Both the position numbers and the translations under genes were made by a program. Below the pieces are notes generated by a model, which did not search any database, was not told the DNA's origin, and saw only the letters and a list, made by a program, of their open reading frames with translations. DNA of 8,248 nucleotides from positions 1-8,248 of the forward strand of contig JAISFK010000445.1 of the NCBI GenBank assembly GCA_031263625.1. The letters are read 5' to 3'. Below are positions 1-6,038 of this stretch, one piece after another. The number at the start of each line of letters is the position of its first letter. Positions within the stretch are counted from its first letter, which is position 1. This DNA comes from Clostridiales bacterium. Its GTDB lineage: Bacteria > Bacillota > Clostridia > WRLR01.

Positions 1-172
1 GCGCGAGCGGGCGCGGCGCACGCGGGCGCGGCGGCATTTTGCGCATCGCAGGCTGTTTGCGCCGCATGGCGGGCGCTTATACGGCGCGGACGGCGTCTTT
101 GCCCGCAGGCTCGCCGCCCGCGCCATCGCCTCGCATGGGCGCGGGCGCGCGCCAAAGACAGGGGGGATTGTT
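1..172. other. GC-rich segment without an assignable gene
   Basis: This stretch is made almost wholly of G and C runs and all three forward frames are nearly free of stops, so open frames mean little here. One forward frame runs off the left edge and stops at the TGA at 174-176, overlapping the TTG start of the kinase gene. A second is open and in phase with the kinase. Neither gives a sequence I recognise. It may be the 3' end of an upstream gene or a leader. The only promoter-like match, TTTGCG at 56-61 and TATACG at 78-83, is too weak to call. Confidence 0.4.
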
Positions 173-175
173 TTG
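160..175 (+). promoter_or_regulatory. Ribosome binding site and TTG start of the kinase gene
   Basis: AGGGGGG at 160-166 lies 6 nt before a TTG at 173-175. No in-frame ATG or GTG is close by. The first membrane segment begins about 14 residues after this TTG, as is usual for YesM-type kinases, so TTG is the best start. Confidence 0.65.
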
Positions 176-2170
176 AAAGCTCTTCGCCTGCTGTTTCAGG
201 CATCCATCGCGAGAACCCTGCTGGGAGGGTTCCTGCTGGTCATCGTTCCGACCATGGCCCTCGGCCTGATCTCGAACGCGGCTGGCATTCGCGTGGCCAG
301 CCGCGAAATATCAAGCTCCTACGCCAACTCAATAGCGCTGCTGAGCCAGCAGATGGCGGACAAGCTCTACAACATGGACATGCTGGCGGCGTCTGTCCTG
401 CTCGACGACGACCTGGTCGCGATCTCGAACAGCGAAATGGGATACGGCGACCTGTTTGACTACGTCCTCTTTCAAAAGCGGATGCTGCTGTACAGGACCC
501 CCCAGTTCATCGACGCCAACATCGTGGTCTGCCTCCCCCGGCAGGGATGGGCGATCTCGACAAACACCGGCGTCATGAAGACGGCCGGCATGAGGGAAAG
601 GGCCGGCGCGGCCGCAGCCCAGACGGGCGGCGCCGCCTGGGCGATTCGGGAATCGCTTGTGAGCCCGGACGCCGACTGCCTTTCGGTTTTTCGCGGCTAT
701 GTGCATGGCGGGCAGAGCAGCCCGTTCATAATCATGGAAATTTCCAGGGGCGAAATGGAAAAAGCGCTGGAAACCCTGACAGACAGCACACGGGTGCTGC
801 ACACATTCTTCCTCGATCCGATCGGCGGGTATTTTTCGAGCGGCAACGAGCTGCACGAGGATCTTGCCCAGCGGGTGCGGGAAAGCCTGTCCGGCGCCCA
901 GGCAGGCGCTCAGGCAGGCGGCCTGCCATCCGGCCTGCCCGGTTCAAGCGGCGAAAGCGCGCAAAGCGCCATCAGCTTTGGCGGAAAGACATATCGCCTG
1001 CTGTACCGGGCGGTGGGCAACTACGGCAGCAAGATCGGGATGCTGTTCGACGAATCGGACATTCTGCGCCCGGTGGTGAATATCCGGGCGATATTCGTCG
1101 CGTTCATGATCTTCACGGTGTCGGCCAGCCTGCTGTTCCTTTTCATCGCCTACCGCAAGATATTCGCGCCCGTGCGCTCCCTGATGGGCGCCATGCTGGC
1201 GGTGGAGTCCGGCGATCTGGGCGCGAGGGCGGAGATCGAGCGCGGCAACGAGCTTTCGGTGATGTCGCGCCAGTTCAACAGCATGGTGGGGCGCCTGGAT
1301 GCCCTGATCTCGGAATCCTATGTCAAGGAGCTGAAGCTCAAAAACGCCCAGCTGCGCTTCCTGCGCTCCCAGATCAACCCGCATTTTCTGTACAACAGCC
1401 TGTTCAGCCTCTACAGCATGATCCAGAACGGGGAGCTTGAAAGCGCGTCGGACATGGCGGTGTATCTGGGGAAATACTACCAGCGCGGCGCGCGCCTCAG
1501 CGAGCGGGAGCTGACAATCGCGGAAGAGGTCGAGAACATCCGCACTTACGTGCGGATCATGGCAATCCGCTTCCCGGAGCGGCTGCGGCTGGAAACCAAG
1601 ATCGGGGGGCGGACAGGCGGGCTGAAAATTCCGGCGCTTTCCCTGCAGACGATCGCGGAGAACGCCGTGCTGCACGGGATGGAGGGCGCGGGCGGGGAGT
1701 GCGCGATAACGGTGGAAACATGGACCGAGGGGAAGGCCCTGCGCCTGCGCGTGTCGGACACCGGCGCCGGAATTTCCCCGGCGCGGCTGGAAAGCATTCG
1801 GGAGCGGCTGTCCCGCCCTGCGGAAATTGGGGACGGAGGCGGGGATGGGGACGAGGACAGGCGCGGAGACGGGGACGGGGACGGGCGCGGGGGCGGAAGC
1901 AGGGACGGAGATGGCGATGGGAGTGCAGGCGGGCGCGGCGGCGAGTTCGGCGGCAAGCTAGGCGACGGGCGCAAGGGCGGGTTCGGCGACAAGCTCGGCG
2001 ACGGGCTCGGCGGCGGGCACGGGCTGGAGAACGTGTGCGCGCGCCTGAAGCTGATGTACGGCGACGGGGTCGCGATGGGCGTTTCGGACAACTTCCCCGC
2101 CGGGACGACAGTGGACATTCGGATTCCTTTGAAAGGGGAGGACGCGGATGTACAGCCTGCTTCTTGTTGA
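173..2170 (+). CDS. YesM-type membrane sensor histidine kinase (HPK7/LytS-like)
   Basis: This is a 665-residue sensor kinase that autophosphorylates and passes phosphate to the regulator encoded next to it. Membrane segment 1 spans about residues 14-34. An extracellular sensor region, probably dCache-like, covers about 36-303, and membrane segment 2 covers about 304-326. A HAMP linker follows at about 328-380. The His_kinase region carries INPHFLYN with the phospho-acceptor His404. The ATPase domain has an N box with Asn497 (ENAVLHG), a G1 box DTGAGI at 529-534 and a G2 box GHGLENV at 615-621. G1 and G2 are 86 residues apart, whereas relatives usually have about 25-35; residues 553-614 are a Gly/Asp-rich repeat. 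A smaller repeat patch lies in the ectodomain near 243-256. The gene overlaps the regulator gene by 23 bp. The family call is firm; the ligand is unknown. Confidence 0.95.
   Translation: MKALRLLFQASIARTLLGGFLLVIVPTMALGLISNAAGIRVASREISSSYANSIALLSQQMADKLYNMDMLAASVLLDDDLVAISNSEMGYGDLFDYVLFQKRMLLYRTPQFIDANIVVCLPRQGWAISTNTGVMKTAGMRERAGAAAAQTGGAAWAIRESLVSPDADCLSVFRGYVHGGQSSPFIIMEISRGEMEKALETLTDSTRVLHTFFLDPIGGYFSSGNELHEDLAQRVRESLSGAQAGAQAGGLPSGLPGSSGESAQSAISFGGKTYRLLYRAVGNYGSKIGMLFDESDILRPVVNIRAIFVAFMIFTVSASLLFLFIAYRKIFAPVRSLMGAMLAVESGDLGARAEIERGNELSVMSRQFNSMVGRLDALISESYVKELKLKNAQLRFLRSQINPHFLYNSLFSLYSMIQNGELESASDMAVYLGKYYQRGARLSERELTIAEEVENIRTYVRIMAIRFPERLRLETKIGGRTGGLKIPALSLQTIAENAVLHGMEGAGGECAITVETWTEGKALRLRVSDTGAGISPARLESIRERLSRPAEIGDGGGDGDEDRRGDGDGDGRGGGSRDGDGDGSAGGRGGEFGGKLGDGRKGGFGDKLGDGLGGGHGLENVCARLKLMYGDGVAMGVSDNFPAGTTVDIRIPLKGEDADVQPASC
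899..939 (+). repeat. 12-bp-period repeat with inverted repeat in the kinase ectodomain
   Basis: CAGGCAGGCG occurs at 899-908 and again at 911-920. CGGCCTGCC occurs at 919-927 and again at 931-939. Both pairs have a 12-bp period. GGCAGGC at 913-919 also faces GCCTGCC at 921-927 across one base, a perfect 7-bp inverted repeat. The stretch encodes a Gly/Ala/Gln then Gly/Leu/Pro patch of the sensor domain and keeps the frame. Confidence 0.75.
1829..2014 (+). repeat. Low-complexity Gly/Asp-coding insert in the kinase ATP lid
   Basis: This 186-bp stretch, encoding residues 553-614, is built of short G-rich units such as GGGGAC and GGCGAC and translates to alternating Gly and Asp with some Arg. 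It sits between the G1 and G2 boxes of the ATP-binding domain, where the lid closes over ATP. The frame is kept and both flanking boxes are intact, so the kinase is not obviously broken. The most likely origin is expansion by replication slippage (inference). Confidence 0.85.
1871..1893 (+). other. Putative G-quadruplex motif
   Basis: Four G runs (GGGG 1871-1874, GGGG 1877-1880, GGG 1883-1885, GGGGG 1889-1893) are separated by loops of 2, 2 and 3 bases. This satisfies the usual G3+N1-7 rule. The G-rich strand is the coding strand, so the motif would also be present in the kinase mRNA. Folding is not proven. Confidence 0.55.
1946..2017 (+). repeat. 36-bp imperfect direct repeat, two copies
   Basis: Copy 1 at 1946-1981 and copy 2 at 1982-2017 match at 30 of 36 positions by my count. 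They encode FGGKLGDGRKGG and FGDKLGDGLGGG. The second copy runs into the G2 box, so the first glycine of that box lies inside the repeat. Confidence 0.8.
2132..2150 (+). promoter_or_regulatory. Strong ribosome binding site of the regulator gene, inside the kinase gene
   Basis: AAAGGGGAGGA at 2132-2142 lies 5 nt before the ATG at 2148. It is within the last codons of the kinase gene, so the two genes are probably translationally coupled. Confidence 0.8.
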
Positions 2171-3794
2171 CGACGAGCCCAGCATACTTAACGGGCTGTA
2201 CCGGAACGTGGACTGGGACGAGCTTGGGATTGACAATGTGTACAGGGCCGGCTTCGCCCCGGACGCGCTGGAGATCGTCCGCAGGCACCACATCGACATA
2301 GTGATAACGGACATCCGGATGCCGGAAATGGACGGCGTGCGGCTGGCGGAGGCCATCCGAAAAAACTGGCCCTACACGAAAATCATATTCCTCACGGGCT
2401 ACCAGGATTTCGAATACGCGCAGACCGCGGTGGACATCGGCGTGTTCCGCTACATGCTCAAGCCGGTTCTCTACGGCGACATCCGGGAGGCCGTCCGCGA
2501 GGCCATCGGCGTGCTGGCCGGCGAGCTGGCGAGCGCCGCCCGCGCCAAGGACATGGAGGAAAAGGCGGCGCTCATGCGCCCCGCGCTGCGCGAGCGAGCC
2601 ATCCTCCGCTGGCTGGAGTGGGGCGACGACCGGCTGATGGACAGCCCCGAAGAGCTGCGGGAGTATGGCATCCCCCTGAAAAAGACGGACTGGGGGTTCA
2701 TTCTCGCGGCGAAGCCCGACGCTCCCGCGCGAAGCATGCAGGAGGCGGACGTGCTCCAGCTGTCGATCCGGGATCTGGCGGCGAAGATCCTGTTCGCCGG
2801 GTGCAGGATGCTGGACTGCGGCAGCATGAAAAACCACAGCGCCCTCATCTTCCTCGCGGACGGCATGGAAGGGGCGAAGCTGCTGCAGGCTCGAACCGCG
2901 GAGCGGCTGGAGGCGTTTCAGTTCGCCCTTTCCGGGGCGCTGCGGCAAACCTTCACGCTGTTTTGGACGAACCCCGCGCCAGCGCCCCGGCTGCACGAAG
3001 ACTATTCGGCCCTGAAGGGCCGGATGGACCGGCACATCGCATTCATCCGGAACAGCATGGTCGGGCCGGACGCAGGCGGCGGCGCGCGCGCCGCGGCCGG
3101 GCTGGGCAGCTTGGCGCGGCAGCCCGCCCTGGCCGCGATCATCGTCAGCCTGCGCAGGAAAGAGGCGCAACGGCGCATGGACGAGATCTTTTCCGAGCTG
3201 GAGGCCCGCGGGGGCAATGAGATCCTGCTGATGCAGGTCTACCACGAGATCACAGGGGCGATCGTCGCGGACTCCGTTCACAGGGATCTGCCGCTCCAGC
3301 AGTGGGCGGGGGATTACATGGAGTATTTTGAGAGCATGGCGTCCGTCCGCACGCTGGAACAGTTTTGCCGGACGAGCAGGGCGGTGGTGGACAGCTACAT
3401 TGATTTCGCAGTCAGCAGCAGCCTTTCCCAGGCGGGGCACCTGATCGCGCAGGTTCAGTCGGCTGTCCGGGAGGATCTGACAAGGGACATCACGGTGGCC
3501 TCGCTCGCGGAGCGGTTTTCCTACCACCCAAACTACCTTTCCAGGCTGTTCAAGCAGGAAACCAAAACATCCCTGCAAGAATTCATCATCGGCGAGAGAA
3601 TGGCGTCCGCCGTGCGGCTGCTGTCCTGCGGAATGAAAGTCGGGGAGGTTTCGCGGCGCGTCGGCTACGAGAGCGTCGCGCATTTCAGCCGCATTTTCAA
3701 AAAGACGACGGGCCAGACGCCCAGGCAGCTCCACCAAAATGGAGAAATGGGGGAGCAGGGAGAAGAGGGAGAACAGGGAGAAGAGGGAGAATAA
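2148..3794 (+). CDS. YesN-type response regulator, receiver plus AraC DNA-binding domain
   Basis: This 548-residue cytoplasmic transcription regulator is the partner of the upstream kinase. The receiver domain covers about residues 1-120, with acidic residues Asp8 and Asp9, phospho-acceptor Asp55 (in TDIRMPEMDG), Thr83 and Lys105 (in LKP). A helical middle region of about 300 residues, common in this family but not functionally defined, precedes an AraC-type double helix-turn-helix at about 432-529; the second HTH carries VGYESVAHFSRIFKKTTGQTP. The length is normal for the family. Translation probably starts from the strong ribosome binding site inside the kinase gene. The protein ends with an unusual Glu/Gln/Gly tail (about residues 531-548) encoded by a tandem repeat. 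By position it most likely activates the importer operon that follows. Confidence 0.95.
   Translation: MYSLLLVDDEPSILNGLYRNVDWDELGIDNVYRAGFAPDALEIVRRHHIDIVITDIRMPEMDGVRLAEAIRKNWPYTKIIFLTGYQDFEYAQTAVDIGVFRYMLKPVLYGDIREAVREAIGVLAGELASAARAKDMEEKAALMRPALRERAILRWLEWGDDRLMDSPEELREYGIPLKKTDWGFILAAKPDAPARSMQEADVLQLSIRDLAAKILFAGCRMLDCGSMKNHSALIFLADGMEGAKLLQARTAERLEAFQFALSGALRQTFTLFWTNPAPAPRLHEDYSALKGRMDRHIAFIRNSMVGPDAGGGARAAAGLGSLARQPALAAIIVSLRRKEAQRRMDEIFSELEARGGNEILLMQVYHEITGAIVADSVHRDLPLQQWAGDYMEYFESMASVRTLEQFCRTSRAVVDSYIDFAVSSSLSQAGHLIAQVQSAVREDLTRDITVASLAERFSYHPNYLSRLFKQETKTSLQEFIIGERMASAVRLLSCGMKVGEVSRRVGYESVAHFSRIFKKTTGQTPRQLHQNGEMGEQGEEGEQGEEGE
3753..3794 (+). repeat. 18-bp tandem repeat forming the end of the regulator gene
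   Basis: Unit 1 at 3753-3770 and unit 2 at 3771-3788 differ at one base (17 of 18 identical), followed by GAATAA with the stop codon. Each unit encodes EQGEEG. The surrounding stretch 3741-3796 is almost pure purine on the + strand. The repeat lies after the complete AraC domain, so the tail is an add-on to the usual C-terminus. Confidence 0.85.
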
Positions 3795-3893
3795 GGTCAA
3801 AAAAATCTTTGATATCGTCATTTACTTCCGCGGCGGGAAAATATATCTTTAACTCACAAAATCTATCGTGCGCGGGCGCCGAAACTTACGCTA

Positions 3894-3934
3894 TACTGAC
3901 GAGCATTTGAATTTGCCATAAACGCGAGTCAGTA
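3894..3934 (+). promoter_or_regulatory. Upstream dyad TACTGAC / GTCAGTA
   Basis: TACTGAC at 3894-3900 is the reverse complement of GTCAGTA at 3928-3934, with 27 bases between. The right arm lies within the next dyad (3925-3941), so if this region is transcribed the two could not form together. It could equally be two half-sites for a regulator. Function is unknown. Confidence 0.3.
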
Positions 3935-3942
3935 ATACTCGT
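3925..3942 (+). promoter_or_regulatory. Small dyad CGAGT-N7-ACTCG
   Basis: CGAGT at 3925-3929 and ACTCG at 3937-3941 form an interrupted palindrome. The right side, ATACTCGT at 3935-3942, is also the exact reverse complement of ACGAGTAT at 3987-3994, which overlaps the proposed -10 box. Repeated occurrences of the same half-site suggest protein binding sites. Confidence 0.35.
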
Positions 3943-3950
3943 TTCATCTG

Positions 3951-3973
3951 TCCGACCGCAAATTGCGGTCGGA
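3951..3973 (+). promoter_or_regulatory. Perfect 11-bp inverted repeat, likely operator
   Basis: TCCGACCGCAA at 3951-3961 and TTGCGGTCGGA at 3963-3973 are perfect reverse complements around one central A. No T run follows, so it does not look like a Rho-independent terminator. Its centre lies about 42 bp before the start point expected from the TATAAT at 3992-3997, where an activator would touch RNA polymerase. A binding site for the regulator encoded upstream is the natural guess (inference). A terminator or RNA hairpin remains possible. Confidence 0.5.
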
Positions 3974-3997
3974 ATCCCAATCGAACACGAGTATAAT
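3969..3997 (+). promoter_or_regulatory. Candidate promoter of the importer operon
   Basis: A consensus -10 box TATAAT lies at 3992-3997. At 17 bp spacing the -35 position reads TCGGAA (3969-3974), only three of six matches, and it falls in the right arm of the inverted repeat. A good -10 with a poor -35 is what an activator-dependent promoter looks like. Transcription would begin near 4004, leaving a leader of about 59 nt. Confidence 0.45.
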
Positions 3998-4001
3998 CAA
4001 C

Positions 4002-4032
4002 AGGCATAGGCATAGGCGTTGGCAGGCGCCTG
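4002..4032 (+). repeat. Hexamer tandem repeat and 10-bp palindrome in the leader
   Basis: AGGCAT at 4002-4007 and 4008-4013 is followed by the near-copy AGGCGT at 4014-4019. The perfect palindrome CAGGCGCCTG then lies at 4023-4032. Both are within the predicted 5' leader of the binding-protein gene, just ahead of its ribosome binding site, and may affect translation or mark a binding site. Confidence 0.4.
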
Positions 4033-4045
4033 TCGCAGCGGAATG

Positions 4046-4065
4046 AGGGGGATATAATCAAAATG
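4046..4065 (+). promoter_or_regulatory. Ribosome binding site and ATG of the binding-protein gene
   Basis: AGGGGG at 4046-4051 lies 11 nt before the ATG at 4063-4065, a slightly long gap. The start gives a complete lipoprotein signal peptide, which supports it. TATAATCAA at 4053-4061 repeats the sequence at 3992-4000 exactly. Confidence 0.7.
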
Positions 4066-5994
4066 AAGCTCGAAAGAAGAACATTGCCGGCGCGCCCGGC
4101 GACATTCCTTGCCGCGTTTTTGGCCGCGTGCCTGCTGCTGTCCGCCTGCGGCTCGGCGCCCGCGCCATCCGCGCCGACGACGGCCTCCACGGCGGCGTCT
4201 GCGGCAACGGCGGCGCCCGCAGGCGAGGGGGAAGCCGCGCCTGGCGGCGAGAAAACGCCTGGCAGCGACGAAGCGCCTGGCGGCAATTCGGGAGCGGAAA
4301 CGGGAGCGGAATCGGAAACGGGAGCGGGCGCCGCGGGCGGGTATTTCCACAAGTACGACCCTCCCATCGTGCTGACGACGCACGCCCAGGTCCCTCCCAC
4401 GCGGCTGTTCCAGGACGGCGACACGGTCGAGGACAACGCCTGGACCCGTTGGCAGAAGGAAACCATGGGCATTGAGTGGAAGGTCGCCTGGACGGCCCCG
4501 GACGCGGAAGCCGACCAGCAGAAGCTGGATCTGGCCTTCGCCAGCGGCGACATGCCCGACGTCATAAGGCCCACGGCGTCGCAGCTCAGCAAATACGCCC
4601 AGGCCGGCATGGTCCAGCCAATCGGCGGGCTGATAGAGCAGTACGCGTCCCCGCTCGTCAAATGGGGGATCGAGGACGCCATAGAGCAGACGCAGGGCGC
4701 GTTCTACCTGCCCGTGACCATCGGCGGCCAGATCTATGCCATGCCGACCATGAGCGACACCATCATCAACTGGAACAACGGCTTCATCCGCCAGGACATC
4801 CTCGACGAGCTGGGGCTGGGGATGCCGGAGGACATCCCCGGCCTGGAGGCCGTGTTTGCCGCCTACAAGGAAAAATACCCCGACAAGTACCCCTTCGCCA
4901 TGGAGAACAAGATGAGGGCCATGCAGATTGTCAGCGCCGCCTACAAAGCGGGCCGCGGCCGGGAGGACAGCGGCTACTGGGTCAGGCTGGGCGACGGCTC
5001 CGTCGGCTACGGCAGCATCCAGCCGGAGGCCAGGCAGGCGCTTGAGAAGATGGCCGAGTGGTATCAGAAGGGCTACATTGACCCTGAATTTGTAGTGAAG
5101 GACGGGGAGAAGATGAATGAGGACATCATCGCCGGCAACTTCATGACCTACTACGGCTCGTGGGCCAGCATCGCGTCCCCGTTCACGCCCATGTGGGCCA
5201 ACGTCCCGGAAGCCGACCCGATTATCATGCCGTTCCTCAAAGGCGAGGACGGCCAGACAAGGGTGTACGACAGAACCTGGTTCCAGGGGATGTGCGCCAT
5301 TGCCTCCAAATGCGAGAACCCCGAGGCCCTGCTGTACATGATGAACGACAACTGGGATTCCGAGCGCCGCAACAACATGGAGCTGCGCGGCATGATGTCC
5401 GCCGAGCGCGGCTACGAGTTCAAATATCCCGTGACCGAGGAACGGCAGCCCACCAACGTGGAGCAGGTGGCCAAGGACCACCCGCAGGCCACCGAGCCCA
5501 AGGAGCTGTGGAAGTACGACTACCCGGAGGAGCTGCAGGGCATGGGCTTCTTCAACGACTTCTTCACCCACAACTCCCGGATGTTCGGCTTCAACGGCAT
5601 CCCGGTCAGCGTGCTGAACGCGGACCTCAAATCCATGGCGGAGGCGTACCGCACGGGCGACGAGAGCATCCTGAACTCAAACAGCCGCACCATGTGGGAC
5701 CAGTGGAACGCGACGACGCCAAACATGGTCAAAAACTGGGAGAAAACCGAAAAATACTGGAGCGTGTTTGAAAAGAGCGGCGACTACGTCGCCGACGTAT
5801 ACGCGGGCGCGCCCACCGAGCTGATGGCCGAAAAGCAGGCGTATCTGAACAAGCTGGAGCTGGAGGCGTTCACCCGCATTATCATGGGCACGAAGCCGAT
5901 CTCGGAATTCGAGGTCTTCGTCGAGAACTGGAACAGCAACGGCGGCGCGGAAATTGTCGCCGAAGTGAACGAATGGCACAGGGCAAACCAGTAG
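4063..5994 (+). CDS. Lipoprotein solute-binding protein of a carbohydrate ABC importer (LplA-like)
   Basis: This 643-residue lipoprotein is anchored outside the cell membrane, where it captures a sugar or oligosaccharide for the two permeases that follow. The signal peptide has positive residues at 2-11, a hydrophobic core at about 13-26 and the lipobox LSAC with lipidated Cys29. Residues 30-93 are a low-complexity Ala/Gly/Glu/Pro/Ser linker. The binding-protein body spans about 94-643, roughly the usual length. Family-like features are the segment NAWTRWQKETMGIEWKVAWT, the region around SGDMPDVI, and the C-terminal helix FTRIIMGTKPISEFEVFVEN (from residue 603). LplA-like proteins are often encoded beside YesMN systems and orphan permease pairs. 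The substrate cannot be told from the sequence. The length excess over usual relatives comes from the linker. Confidence 0.93.
   Translation: MKLERRTLPARPATFLAAFLAACLLLSACGSAPAPSAPTTASTAASAATAAPAGEGEAAPGGEKTPGSDEAPGGNSGAETGAESETGAGAAGGYFHKYDPPIVLTTHAQVPPTRLFQDGDTVEDNAWTRWQKETMGIEWKVAWTAPDAEADQQKLDLAFASGDMPDVIRPTASQLSKYAQAGMVQPIGGLIEQYASPLVKWGIEDAIEQTQGAFYLPVTIGGQIYAMPTMSDTIINWNNGFIRQDILDELGLGMPEDIPGLEAVFAAYKEKYPDKYPFAMENKMRAMQIVSAAYKAGRGREDSGYWVRLGDGSVGYGSIQPEARQALEKMAEWYQKGYIDPEFVVKDGEKMNEDIIAGNFMTYYGSWASIASPFTPMWANVPEADPIIMPFLKGEDGQTRVYDRTWFQGMCAIASKCENPEALLYMMNDNWDSERRNNMELRGMMSAERGYEFKYPVTEERQPTNVEQVAKDHPQATEPKELWKYDYPEELQGMGFFNDFFTHNSRMFGFNGIPVSVLNADLKSMAEAYRTGDESILNSNSRTMWDQWNATTPNMVKNWEKTEKYWSVFEKSGDYVADVYAGAPTELMAEKQAYLNKLELEAFTRIIMGTKPISEFEVFVENWNSNGGAEIVAEVNEWHRANQ
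4237..4341 (+). repeat. 18-bp triple tandem repeat and following Gly-Ala-Glu repeat in the lipoprotein linker
   Basis: Three imperfect 18-bp units at 4237-4290 encode APGGEK, TPGSDE and APGGNS. The next stretch, 4291-4341, repeats short GGAGCGGAA-type units that encode GAET, GAESET and GAGA. All keep the frame. The region forms the flexible linker between the lipid anchor and the binding domain. Confidence 0.8.
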
Positions 5995-5995
5995 C

Positions 5996-6017
5996 GGCGC
6001 CTTGCAAAAATGGCGCC
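5996..6017 (+). promoter_or_regulatory. Intercistronic hairpin after the binding-protein gene
   Basis: GGCGCC at 5996-6001 and GGCGCC at 6012-6017 can pair around a 10-nt A-rich loop, starting 2 nt after the stop codon at 5992-5994. No T run follows. Hairpins at this place in ABC operons often protect the 3' end of the binding-protein mRNA and let it be made in excess of the permeases. Each arm is itself a palindrome, so chance is possible. Confidence 0.4.
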
Positions 6018-6038
6018 AAAAAGGGAATGGTCGCAATT

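Noticed and set aside
1829..2014. RTX-type calcium-binding repeat in the kinase
   Set aside because: The Gly/Asp pattern does not follow the GGxGxDxUx nonapeptide and is better described as low-complexity sequence.
1557..3821. A 754-residue open frame on the - strand across the kinase and regulator genes
   Set aside because: It lies opposite two well-recognised genes and reads as Arg/Pro/His-rich sequence with no family features. Long antisense frames are expected in DNA with this GC content at third codon positions.
3795..3830. Possible terminator of the regulator gene (TCAAA / TTTGA)
   Set aside because: The stem is only 5 A/T-rich pairs with no GC core and no T run after it, so it would not be stable.
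3892..3897. TATACT as an alternative -10 box
   Set aside because: No -35 match lies 16-18 bp upstream and there is no extended -10 TGn.
4053..4058. Second TATAAT directly before the binding-protein ATG
   Set aside because: It overlaps the ribosome binding site region and would start transcription inside the coding sequence. No -35 lies at suitable distance (TTGGCA at 4019 is 28 bp away).
3997..5571. A 524-residue open frame on the - strand opposite the binding-protein gene
   Set aside because: The + strand frame has a complete lipoprotein signal and family features. The antisense frame is an Arg/Gly/Val/Leu-rich shadow.
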